Shown here piece by piece: positions 1-6,023 of a DNA stretch of 8,092 bases (position 1 is its first letter; every line of letters starts with the position of its first letter). The stretch lies in NCBI GenBank assembly GCA_021813225.1, contig JAKALH010000112.1, forward strand, positions 1 through 8,092, written 5' to 3'. The notes under the pieces were generated by a model. The model worked only from the letters and a program-made list of their open reading frames with translations. It did no database searches and was not told the origin of the DNA. This DNA is from Chloroflexota bacterium (GTDB taxonomy: Bacteria; Chloroflexota; Anaerolineae; J036; Brachytrichaceae). Made by a program: the position numbers and the translations under genes.

Positions 1-69
1 GGCAAGGGCAACCCGCAAATGGTGCAGAATCTGCTGAAAGAGGCGTTGGAGAAGCGGCGCGCGCCGTAG
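1..69 (+). CDS. gatB: GatB C-terminal tail (Asp-tRNA(Asn)/Glu-tRNA(Gln) amidotransferase subunit B), partial
   Basis: Frame 1 is open from the window edge to a TAG at 67-69 and encodes 22 residues beginning GKGNPQMVQNLLKEALEK. The GK-x-NPQ-x-V-x-x-LL-x-E pattern matches the usual end of GatB, the subunit that, with GatA and GatC, converts misacylated Glu-tRNA(Gln) or Asp-tRNA(Asn) to the amidated form. In GatB this tail belongs to the C-terminal YqeY-like helical domain that contacts tRNA. Only the tail is visible, so the family call rests on one short motif. A YqeY/GatB-domain protein is the main alternative. The 5' part lies outside the window. Confidence 0.68.
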   Translation, partial: GKGNPQMVQNLLKEALEKRRAP

Positions 70-113
70 ATGCCGGCGGCGGCCGGCCGCGCTGTGATTC
101 CAGCTCAGTTAGC

Positions 114-135
114 TGCCAGAAATTCCAGGCATTTT
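114..135 (+). terminator. Weak candidate terminator after gatB
   Basis: TGCC (114-117) pairs with GGCA (128-131) around a 10-nt loop and is followed at once by TTTT (132-135). It lies 45 nt after the gatB stop, on the expected strand. The 4-bp stem is short for an intrinsic terminator, so this is only a candidate. No better hairpin with a T-run is visible in 70-300. A second, stronger stem near 140-157 (GCGGT/ACCGC) has no T-tract. Confidence 0.28.
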
Positions 136-300
136 CCGCGGCGGTTGAAACCGCGCGCAACGCAGCACCTTATTGTGTAGCATTGTTCGCCTGTCCACCG
201 CTCACCATGATGCGATTTTTACCGGGTGGCATCTTCCGGCAATTGGCGGAATCGCCTAAATCCAAGATCTCATCTTCCTGGCGCTCCACACATACCCGCC

Positions 301-2760
301 ATGCACATCAGTAACCTGTTCCGGCTGTCATACTGGCTTGACGGCAGCGTACTGGCCCAGCGCGCCGGCGGCCTGATGTGGCTGGTTGTGGCGGTCGGGC
401 TGTTGTGGGCTGCGGCGGGCGCGGTCGTAAGCACGCGCCGCGAACGGCTGCCGTTGTTGCGCGATGTCGCTGCCGCCCAGATTGCGGCTGGCCTGCTGGT
501 CGCCGCGGTCGGCATCGGGCGCCTGTACCAGATTCCTGTTCTCGGCCTGCGCATCGGCTGGCTGCTCGCCGGCGCGGTGGCCGTTGCACCGTTCGTGCCA
601 CGCCTGCTCCGCCAGGCTGCGCGCGACGGCATCATCGGCGATTGCCTGGCTGCAATGACCCTGACGCGCCCGCCGGCGCCAGAGACACGTGCCGCCGGCG
701 GGCCGTGGCAGCCGGGCACTACGCTGCTGTGGCTGTTGTTTAATCTGGCCGGCAGCGCGGTTGTGATGAACGTGCTGCGGCTGCCGTTGTGGTACGGGGC
801 AGCCGCCGTTGCAGTCATCCTTGTTCCCTACATCGTCGCGCTGGCGCTGCAGTTAGTCGCGGGCCGTCTGGGCCGGCGCAGGCTGGCCGCCCGATTGCGC
901 CTGACGGCATTGGCGCCGCTGCTGGTCGTGTATTTCATCCTTTTGCTGCGCGTTGCTGCGGCCGTCATCGCCCGGTTTACGGCCGGCACGTACAGCGTCG
1001 TGGAGCCGTTCAACTCGCTGCTGAATCTGCAGCTCTGGGTGATCCTGATGGCGATCTACGGCCTGGTCATCGCCGCATACGAGGTGACGCGCCCGGAAAC
1101 CCGCGCGCCGTCCGAGCCGGTCGGTCGCCGCTTCGTCATGGCCGCTTCGCTGGCGCTGGTCGCGGCAGTGGTAGCCTGGGCGGCCTGGACGGCGCTCACG
1201 CTGCACACCTGGGGCGTAACCGGCAGCGACCCTTACGCCTACGCGCAGATGGGTGTCGACCTGGCGCGCCGCGGCACAGTCTTCCACCGGTTCCCGCTCA
1301 TTCGCCTGACCTATGCATTGAACATCCCTTCCGAGCCGATCATCCACATCGGTTATAGGCTCCCGCAGGACGTGCAGCGCATCGCGACGACGGTGTGGCC
1401 GCCGGGATATGCGGCCTTCACCGCGCTGGCCTATCTCGCTGCCGGCGAGCCGGGGTTGTATCTGGTCACGCCGTTGATTGCACTGTTGTCGCTGGCGGTC
1501 GTGTGGGCGTTTTCGCGGGTGCTGTTTGGCAATGGCGGCGTCGCGGCTTACGCCGTCGCCGCGCTGGCCGTGGCGCTTACCGCCACCTCATACCAGCAGG
1601 TCGAATGGCAGATGGTTCCCATGGCGGACATCGCCGCGCAGCTCTTTTCGCTGCTGGCCGTCGTGCTGGCGTTCGCCGCACCTGCCGGATCGCCGCAACC
1701 CATGCGCCGCATCGCCCTGGCCGTGCTCAGCGGCATCGCGCTGGGCATCGCGTTCGACGTGCGCTATACCCAGTTACTCGTCGCGCCGGCGCTCCTGTTT
1801 GCGTTGATCGCGGGGAACAGGCGGGAGCAGAGCGACACGCGCGGCTGGCTGGCGCGCCAGTGGCCGGCGCTGCTGGCGCTGGGGCTGGGCGCGCTGGCGG
1901 CCGCCGCGCCGGTTCTGGCCTACCACACCGTCGCATTCGGCAGCCCGTTCCATACCGGCTCGGAGGAGCTGTCCAACTTCTCGCTGCCGCGCCTGCCCGA
2001 GACGCTGGCGCGCATCACCTCGGAACTGGCTTCGCCGCGCGAATTCGGCCTGCTGCTGCCATTCATCGCCGCCGGCGCAATCGTATTGTGGCGTCGCCAC
2101 CGGCGCGCCCTGCTGACGCTGGCGATTTACTTCGTTCCGCTGTTCGCGCTGCATATCGCCTACGCCTATCTGCGCCTGCGCGATATTCTGTCGCTGTTCC
2201 CGCCGCTCAGCTTCCTGGCCGCGTTCGGCATGGTCTGGCTGGCGATGGCGCTGGTCAGGCGCGAACCCGCAGTACGCCGCCAGGCGGTCGTGCTGGCCGA
2301 TGCTCTGCGCATGCTGCTGGTCGTCGTCCTGAGCTTCGCGCTGGTGCAGCGCTCTTTACAGACGCTGCAATTGCCCATCACGCACGGCTTCGACGCCTTC
2401 GGTTACCTGGTGCGCGAACAGCGCGCATCCTTCACGCGGCTGGGCGAACTGACGCCGCCTGGCGCGGCGATTGGCTGCTCGCTGAACAGCGGCGCTGTCG
2501 ATCTGTATGCCAATCGCCTGACTTTTCGCCCGGGGCGGTGGACACCGCAGCAGGCGCAGAAGTTCGTCCGCGCGCTGCTGCAGGAACGCACGCCGGTTTA
2601 TATCCTGGCCGACGGCGATGAGGTGCGCGCGGCGGTGGAAGGGCTGCGGCATGTATTCCGCCTGACCGAAGTCGCGCGACTGGACATGCCGTACTACTTC
2701 CCCGGCAGCGGCTCCGAAAATCGCCGCGTGCCGTTGTACCAGGTGTGGGAAGGGGAGTAG
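301..2760 (+). CDS. Polytopic GT-C glycosyltransferase, family 39 (PMT/ArnT-like), with extra N-terminal membrane domain
   Basis: This 819-aa integral membrane protein has about 18 hydrophobic helices and a soluble C-terminal region (about residues 680-819). The GT-C signature is the acidic motif in the loop after helix 8, SDPYAY with Asp310, where polyprenyl-phosphate-sugar transferases place their catalytic acidic residue. It is followed by a WPPGY loop (366-370) and an Arg-containing DVRYTQ motif (486-491), both typical of GT39-like proteins. The predicted role is transfer of a sugar from a lipid-phosphate donor to a glycan, lipid or protein on the outer face of the membrane; the acceptor is unknown. 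Helices lie at roughly 24-44, 57-76, 84-104, 141-160, 165-187, 203-224, 245-262 and 278-300 before Asp310. The usual fold has one, so about seven helices are extra. ATG 301 is chosen because the reading starting from GTG 226 adds a polar, proline-rich stretch unlike a protein start. No Shine-Dalgarno is visible at either site. A GT2 gene follows on the same strand. Confidence 0.82.
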   Translation: MHISNLFRLSYWLDGSVLAQRAGGLMWLVVAVGLLWAAAGAVVSTRRERLPLLRDVAAAQIAAGLLVAAVGIGRLYQIPVLGLRIGWLLAGAVAVAPFVPRLLRQAARDGIIGDCLAAMTLTRPPAPETRAAGGPWQPGTTLLWLLFNLAGSAVVMNVLRLPLWYGAAAVAVILVPYIVALALQLVAGRLGRRRLAARLRLTALAPLLVVYFILLLRVAAAVIARFTAGTYSVVEPFNSLLNLQLWVILMAIYGLVIAAYEVTRPETRAPSEPVGRRFVMAASLALVAAVVAWAAWTALTLHTWGVTGSDPYAYAQMGVDLARRGTVFHRFPLIRLTYALNIPSEPIIHIGYRLPQDVQRIATTVWPPGYAAFTALAYLAAGEPGLYLVTPLIALLSLAVVWAFSRVLFGNGGVAAYAVAALAVALTATSYQQVEWQMVPMADIAAQLFSLLAVVLAFAAPAGSPQPMRRIALAVLSGIALGIAFDVRYTQLLVAPALLFALIAGNRREQSDTRGWLARQWPALLALGLGALAAAAPVLAYHTVAFGSPFHTGSEELSNFSLPRLPETLARITSELASPREFGLLLPFIAAGAIVLWRRHRRALLTLAIYFVPLFALHIAYAYLRLRDILSLFPPLSFLAAFGMVWLAMALVRREPAVRRQAVVLADALRMLLVVVLSFALVQRSLQTLQLPITHGFDAFGYLVREQRASFTRLGELTPPGAAIGCSLNSGAVDLYANRLTFRPGRWTPQQAQKFVRALLQERTPVYILADGDEVRAAVEGLRHVFRLTEVARLDMPYYFPGSGSENRRVPLYQVWEGE

Positions 2761-2773
2761 CGGCGCAAGAGCA

Positions 2774-2815
2774 AGAAGTCAGAGGTCAGAGGTCGGAGGT
2801 CGGAGGTCGGAAGAT
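2774..2815. repeat. 7-bp tandem repeat, consensus RGAGGTC, about six units
   Basis: Starting 14 nt after the GT39 stop, six heptamers run head to tail: AGAAGTC, AGAGGTC, AGAGGTC, GGAGGTC, GGAGGTC, GGAAGAT. The four central units (2781-2808) differ only at the first base and the outer two are degenerate. This resembles the short tandemly repeated heptamers (STRR) described in cyanobacterial genomes and seen in some other environmental bacteria. On the - strand it reads as a spurious TSDLRP-type peptide. It is intergenic and has no associated transposase. Confidence 0.85.
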
Positions 2816-2900
2816 TGGGGAGCGGGTCACCAGGGTATGCGTGTGGGCGCGGCGGCGGCTCGCCGTGCGGGGCGCGTCTGGCATCCTGCGGCGCTGCGCA

Positions 2901-2906
2901 TACAAT
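2901..2906 (+). promoter_or_regulatory. Putative -10 element (TACAAT) for a leaderless GT2 mRNA
   Basis: TACAAT matches the bacterial -10 consensus TATAAT at 5 of 6 positions in an otherwise GC-rich context. It starts 13 bp before ATG 2914, so transcription would begin at or next to that ATG, giving an mRNA without a leader. No convincing -35 is visible 16-18 bp upstream and no Shine-Dalgarno precedes either possible ATG. The same hexamer at nearly the same spacing precedes the response regulator gene (6292-6297). Confidence 0.45.
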
Positions 2907-2913
2907 GAGCACG

Positions 2914-3822
2914 ATGCACGATCTGGCGGTCATTATCCTGAATTACAACACGCGCGAACTGCTGGCGGATTGCCTGGCATCGCTGCGCGGGCAGAGCGGA
3001 CTCGACTTCGTCACCTGCGCGGTGGACAACTGCTCGGACGACGGCAGCGCGGAGATGGTCGCAGCGCAATTCCCCGAAGTGAGCCTGATTCGCAGCCCGG
3101 CCAATAACGGCTACGCCGCCGGCAACAACCTGGGGCTGCGCGCGCTGAGTTTCCCCGCCGCTCCGCAGGCGCGCTATGCCATGCTGCTCAACCCGGATAC
3201 GCTGGTGCTGCCGAGCGCGCTGGCCGGCATGGTTGCGTTCGCCGACGCCACGCCGGACGCCGGCGTCGTCGGCCCCAAACTGATGCTGATGGACGGCACG
3301 CTGGACATGGCCTGCCGGCGCAGTTTCCCCACGCCGGCGGTGTCGTTCTACCGTCTGACCGGACTCAGCCGCATATTCCCGCGCAGCCGCCTGTTCGGGC
3401 GCTACAACATGACCTACCTCGGCGTCGACGAGCAGACCGATGTGGATTCGGTCGTCGGCGCGTGCATGCTGGTCAGAGGAGATGCCATCCGGCAGGCCGG
3501 GCTGCTGGACGAGCAGTTCTTCATGTACGGCGAAGACCTGGACTGGTGTCTGCGCATCAAGCAGCAGCGCAATAGCGCCGGCCGCCCCTGGCGCGTCATC
3601 TACTACCCCGCGGTGACGGTGCAGCACGTCAAGCGCGCCGCCAGCCGCCGGAGCGCCAGGGCGCAGTATGAGTTTGACCGCGCCATGTGGCTGTTCTACC
3701 GCAAGCACTATCAGGCCCGCACATTCTTCATGATGGACTGGCTGGTCAGGCTGGGGCTGGCGGCCCGCGGCGGCCCGCGCCTGGCGCGCGAGATGTTCGC
3801 CGGCGCTTCACCGCAGGGGTGA
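2914..3822 (+). CDS. Family 2 glycosyltransferase (rhamnosyltransferase/WbbL-like)
   Basis: This 302-aa cytoplasmic GT-A-fold enzyme should transfer a sugar from a nucleotide-sugar donor to a growing glycan or lipid-linked acceptor. The N-terminus is the GT2 beta-strand AVIILNYNTREL (residues 5-16), followed by the nucleotide-binding VDNCSDDGS (37-45). NNGYAAGNN (64-72) and the metal-binding region LLNPDT (91-96, the DxD equivalent, here NPD) come next. VVGACMLVRGDA (180-191) and MYGEDLDWCLR (204-214), with the catalytic-base region Glu207/Asp208, complete the set. This order is typical of the WbbL/rhamnosyltransferase subgroup, but the donor sugar is not determinable. ATG 2905 is in frame and would add MST. 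I prefer 2914 because a TACAAT hexamer overlaps the upstream ATG. The gene lies downstream of the GT39-like gene and overlaps the convergent Gfo/Idh gene by 15 bp at its 3' end. Confidence 0.9.
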   Translation: MHDLAVIILNYNTRELLADCLASLRGQSGLDFVTCAVDNCSDDGSAEMVAAQFPEVSLIRSPANNGYAAGNNLGLRALSFPAAPQARYAMLLNPDTLVLPSALAGMVAFADATPDAGVVGPKLMLMDGTLDMACRRSFPTPAVSFYRLTGLSRIFPRSRLFGRYNMTYLGVDEQTDVDSVVGACMLVRGDAIRQAGLLDEQFFMYGEDLDWCLRIKQQRNSAGRPWRVIYYPAVTVQHVKRAASRRSARAQYEFDRAMWLFYRKHYQARTFFMMDWLVRLGLAARGGPRLAREMFAGASPQG

Positions 3823-4875
3823 CGCGCCGGTCTGCTGGAACGGCGTGCCCTGTCTGGCCAGTTCGATTACGCGGATGACCTCAAGCGCCTGCGCCGTCGT
3901 CACTGGGAACGGCACGCCTTCGCGGATGGCTGCATACAGGTGATCCCAGATATCGTCCATTTCCGTGGGGATGGACGGATGCACGCCGATGGTCTCGTTC
4001 ACCCAGGGCAGTTGTCCGCCTTTGCCGGTCGTGTAGGCCATGCCCGGCGTCTCGGCGGAGGCGTGCTCTTCGGGCAGGTTGAAATCGCGCGGCAGATAGC
4101 GCAGCGTGATTTCATCGCCCTGGCAGATCAGCGCGCCGCGCTCGCCCAGGATGATGTACTCCGGCTCCGGCAGCGCCGCGCCGCCGCTGATTTCCATATC
4201 GACCACGCGCCCGTTGGCGCCGCGCAGGACGATCTTCAAATGGTCCTCGGCGTCGCCCAACGCGGCGATGCGTTTCAGATCGCTCCACAGGTCGGCCAGC
4301 GGCGCATCCAGAAACTGCAGGGCGTGGTCGACGATATGCGGCCCCCAGTTGTTCAGCAGTCCGCCGCCGCACGCCAGCAGGGTCTGCCAGTCGCTGCGGC
4401 GCTGGTAGCTGTTGCGGCGCAGCTTGACCTCGAACACCTCGCCGATGATGCCGGACGCCAGCAGCTCGCGGATGTGGGTGAAGGCCGGCTCGAAACGGCG
4501 ATTGTGCCGGAAGTACAGTTGCCCGCGCGCAGCCGTCGCGGCATCGCGCAGGCGCAGCGCGCCGGCGTAATCCAGCGCAATCGGTTTTTCGAGGAAGACG
4601 TGTTTGCCGGCTTCCAGCGCCAGGATGGCGTGCGCCACGTGGTCGGGCGAGCGCGTGGCAATCGACACCAGTTCAACCTCGCCATCTTTGATGAGGTCGG
4701 CGATGTCAGCGTAGGTGCGGCAGCCGTAGCGCGCGGCCATGCGCTGGCGTCGCTCCGGTTCGATGTCGCAGGCCGCCGTGATCGTAAACTTGTCGGCGCG
4801 TTTGTCCAGTTCATCGCAGTGCATATTCCAGCCGGCGCGCCCGATGCCGACGATGGCGGTTTTGATCGTATTCAT
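3808..4875 (-). CDS. Gfo/Idh/MocA family NAD(P)-dependent oxidoreductase
   Basis: This 355-aa protein is of typical length for sugar or inositol dehydrogenases of this family, which oxidise or reduce a sugar hydroxyl using NAD(P). The Rossmann nucleotide loop is VGIGRAG (Gly10, Gly12, Gly15). An acidic residue after the second strand (CDIEPE, Asp37) suggests NAD preference. The family-defining EKP is at 96-98. The C-terminal alpha/beta substrate domain begins near 125 and contains GGGLLNNWGPH (170-180). His180 is in the catalytic position, but the residue that is usually Asp is Asn176. The end of the protein has the usual EALEVIRVIELA-like helix. Start: ATG 4875 has GGGG 5 nt upstream, and GTG 4881 is an alternative. 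The open frame extends to 5016 with no family similarity. Substrate is unknown. Proximity to two glycosyltransferases suggests nucleotide-sugar or glycan-sugar metabolism, but the gene is transcribed toward them, not with them. Confidence 0.9.
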   Translation of the reverse strand: MNTIKTAIVGIGRAGWNMHCDELDKRADKFTITAACDIEPERRQRMAARYGCRTYADIADLIKDGEVELVSIATRSPDHVAHAILALEAGKHVFLEKPIALDYAGALRLRDAATAARGQLYFRHNRRFEPAFTHIRELLASGIIGEVFEVKLRRNSYQRRSDWQTLLACGGGLLNNWGPHIVDHALQFLDAPLADLWSDLKRIAALGDAEDHLKIVLRGANGRVVDMEISGGAALPEPEYIILGERGALICQGDEITLRYLPRDFNLPEEHASAETPGMAYTTGKGGQLPWVNETIGVHPSIPTEMDDIWDHLYAAIREGVPFPVTTAQALEVIRVIELARQGTPFQQTGASPLR

Positions 4876-4982
4876 ATTCACCCCGATTGAAGATAAGCTG
4901 CTTTGGTTCTCGCCGGGCAAAACCAGGCACAGCCCCGTAGTATGCACCCATCCTGCGCCAACGCAAGCGCACGGAAGGAAAA

Positions 4983-5033
4983 ATGAAGAAACGCCGGCAA
5001 CTGGTAGAAGGGGCAACGCTGCCGGCGCTCTAA
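4983..5033 (+). CDS. Possible 16-aa small ORF directly before a terminator
   Basis: ATG 4983 starts MKKRRQLVEGATLPAL and ends in TAA at 5031-5033. It is preceded by a purine-rich GGAAGGAA (4973-4980), a good Shine-Dalgarno match ending two bases before the ATG, with the AAGG core about 5-6 nt away. It stops 7 nt before a strong intrinsic terminator. The peptide starts with a basic cluster and has no recognisable family. It could be a leader peptide, part of a small RNA, or chance. The evidence is the layout (RBS, start, stop, terminator), not homology. No convincing promoter is visible; TAGTAT around 4938-4943 is a weak -10 candidate. Confidence 0.25.
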   Translation: MKKRRQLVEGATLPAL

Positions 5034-5040
5034 ATGCAGC

Positions 5041-5086
5041 ACGCTCTTCGGCTATCCTGGCGGATGATGACCCGAAGAGCGTTTTT
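5041..5086 (+). terminator. Strong intrinsic terminator, + strand
   Basis: ACGCTCTTCGG (5041-5051) pairs perfectly over 11 bp with CCGAAGAGCGT (5072-5082). A run of five T follows the stem (5082-5086). The loop is 20 nt. Read on the - strand the hairpin is preceded by A's and followed by no T-run, so it works only for + strand transcription. No recognised + strand gene lies upstream before the glycosyltransferases, which end at 3822 with a whole antisense gene in between. Confidence 0.75.
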
Positions 5087-5127
5087 CAAGCTGCGACGCA
5101 ATTTTCTGATTGCGCCAAGGCACATTG

Positions 5128-5223
5128 ATGATGTATGAGTGTGTTGTACGGCGACGTGCAACAGCGTTCAGTGACGTTCTACGACGAAGGTGCGATGTGC
5201 TTGATGAACTTCAGCGTCCTTGA
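5128..5223 (+). CDS. Possible 31-aa Arg-rich small ORF before a second hairpin
   Basis: ATG 5128 encodes 31 residues beginning MMYECVVRRRATAF and ending DELQRP, with TGA at 5221-5223. CAAGG (5116-5120) lies 7 nt upstream as a fair ribosome site. A hairpin with a T-run starts 5 nt after the stop. Eight of 31 residues are Arg, using varied codons including CGA and AGG. There is no known family. An ORF this short can easily be chance. It is listed because it repeats the RBS-ORF-terminator layout of the ORF at 4983-5033. Confidence 0.2.
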   Translation: MMYECVVRRRATAFSDVLRRRCDVLDELQRP

Positions 5224-5228
5224 TGTAT

Positions 5229-5263
5229 GCCCGCACCAGAATACAACGCCGGCGCGGGCTTTT
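5229..5263 (+). terminator. Candidate intrinsic terminator, + strand
   Basis: GCCCGC (5229-5234) pairs with GCGGGC (5254-5259) over 6 bp of pure G-C pairs around a 19-nt loop. TTTT follows (5260-5263). It is weaker than the terminator at 5041-5086 because of the short stem and wide loop. Orientation again serves only a + strand transcript, whereas the nearest gene, BON, is on the - strand. Confidence 0.42.
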
Positions 5264-5350
5264 CATCACTGGACTCAGTTAGAGCCAATACCTGAAAACA
5301 GGTAGACGCCTGCTGCCGTCTCCGGGTGTTATCGCTTCGGAAGATGAAGG

Positions 5351-5992
5351 CTACGGCAGTATCGCCAGATGGTTGGTAATCTCCTCCACACCCGGCGCGC
5401 GCGCAGCTACTTCCTCGGCCAGGGCGCTCTCCTGCCAGGAGCGCACGCTGCCGCGCAGCACCACCTTGCCTTTATAGGCCTCTACTGTCACCCACTGCGC
5501 ATCAAGGCCGGCGCAGCGCCGCAGGGCGGTTTCGACTTTCTGCGCGATATCCACAGGGGTTTCCAGCGGGACGATGGCGATTAGATTGGCGATGCCCGCC
5601 ACCCCGCGCAGCCGGCTCACCGCCCGCTCGGCCTCAGCGCGTTGGTACTGCCACGGCACCTGCCCGGTCAGGGTCACACACCCGTCATGCACCGCCGCCT
5701 GCAATCCATCAGCGGGCAGGAGCGCGCAGGAGTGCAGGCTGTTCTCGACCAGCTCAGCCAAAGCCGCGTCCTCGAGTGCGTATACCGCCGGGCGAATCAC
5801 TTCAATGCAGTTGACCACCGCACGGACGCCCCGCACGCGGCGCGCAGCCTCTTCTGAGGCGCGCCGTTCAGCCTCACAGGCTACGCTCCCCGTCAGAGTG
5901 GCTACGCCGTCGGCAACTGTTACCGCCACCCCCAGGTGACGCACTACCGGATCCCATTGCAGTTCTTCTGACACATTACTTTGGATGTCCAT
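5351..5992 (-). CDS. Triple BON-domain protein (OsmY-like)
   Basis: This 213-aa protein is made almost entirely of three BON (bacterial OsmY and nodulation) domains, at about 5-67, 76-142 and 146-213. Each carries the diagnostic turn-strand signature: VATLTGSV (30-37), CVTLTGQV (105-112) and KVVLRGSV (176-183). A helix and a G-V/I-x-x-I/V-x-N segment then follow (55-61, 130-136, 201-207). BON domains bind phospholipid or interact with membranes and are linked to osmotic and envelope stress. E. coli OsmY is secreted to the periplasm, but this protein has no signal peptide or membrane helix and so appears cytoplasmic. ATG 5992 is the only good start; the first residues are polar (MDIQSNVSEEL) and no clear Shine-Dalgarno precedes it. 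The gene is divergent from the two-component operon across a dyad-rich 314-nt region and may share its control. Its direct role is unknown. Confidence 0.9.
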   Translation of the reverse strand: MDIQSNVSEELQWDPVVRHLGVAVTVADGVATLTGSVACEAERRASEEAARRVRGVRAVVNCIEVIRPAVYALEDAALAELVENSLHSCALLPADGLQAAVHDGCVTLTGQVPWQYQRAEAERAVSRLRGVAGIANLIAIVPLETPVDIAQKVETALRRCAGLDAQWVTVEAYKGKVVLRGSVRSWQESALAEEVAARAPGVEEITNHLAILP

Positions 5993-6023
5993 TCGTTACA
6001 ACCTGCCGCCGCGCTGCCTGCCG

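Larger units (their letters stand above)
4876..5350. other. 475-nt gap with + strand terminators and possible small genes
   Basis: This gap lies between the start of the - strand oxidoreductase and the end of the - strand BON gene. It should hold the oxidoreductase promoter and the BON terminator. On the - strand, CATACT upstream of the oxidoreductase is a weak -10 candidate. For BON I find only a short ACCTG-TTTT-CAGGT stem (5290-5303) with no following T-run. On the + strand there are two hairpin/T-run signals (5041-5086 and 5229-5263) and two tiny ORFs, listed separately. A 9-bp direct repeat TGATGTATG occurs at 5129-5137 and 5221-5229. No tRNA or recognisable riboswitch was seen. Confidence 0.6.

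Noticed and set aside
79..90. Perfect 12-bp palindrome GCGGCCGGCCGC after gatB
   Set aside because: Pure G/C palindromes are frequent at this base composition, and no T-run or repeat partner makes it a terminator or operator.
207..314. 35-codon ORF (ATG 207) overlapping the GT39 start
   Set aside because: There is no ribosome site, the peptide is low in information and it is out of frame with the gene it overlaps. A translational-coupling uORF is possible but unsupported.
1395..2621. Long + strand open frame inside the GT39-like gene
   Set aside because: It is an out-of-phase shadow of the GC-rich GT39 gene. Its translation is rich in Arg, Ala and Gly with no domain, while the overlapping frame has coherent helices and motifs.
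2827..3708. 293-aa - strand open frame opposite the GT2 gene
   Set aside because: Antisense shadow: composition is His/Arg/Ala/Gln-rich with no motif, and the + strand frame has every GT2 signature.
3940..4890. 316-aa + strand open frame opposite the Gfo/Idh gene
   Set aside because: Antisense shadow of a clear oxidoreductase; no recognisable domain and biased composition.
5097..5114. CGCAAT/ATTGCG 6-bp inverted repeat just after the terminator
   Set aside because: The stem is short and has no T-run on either strand after it. It is too weak to call a BON terminator or operator.
5290..5303. ACCTGAAAACAGGT hairpin, considered as the BON terminator
   Set aside because: On the - strand the T's are in the loop, not after the stem, and the stem is only 5 bp.
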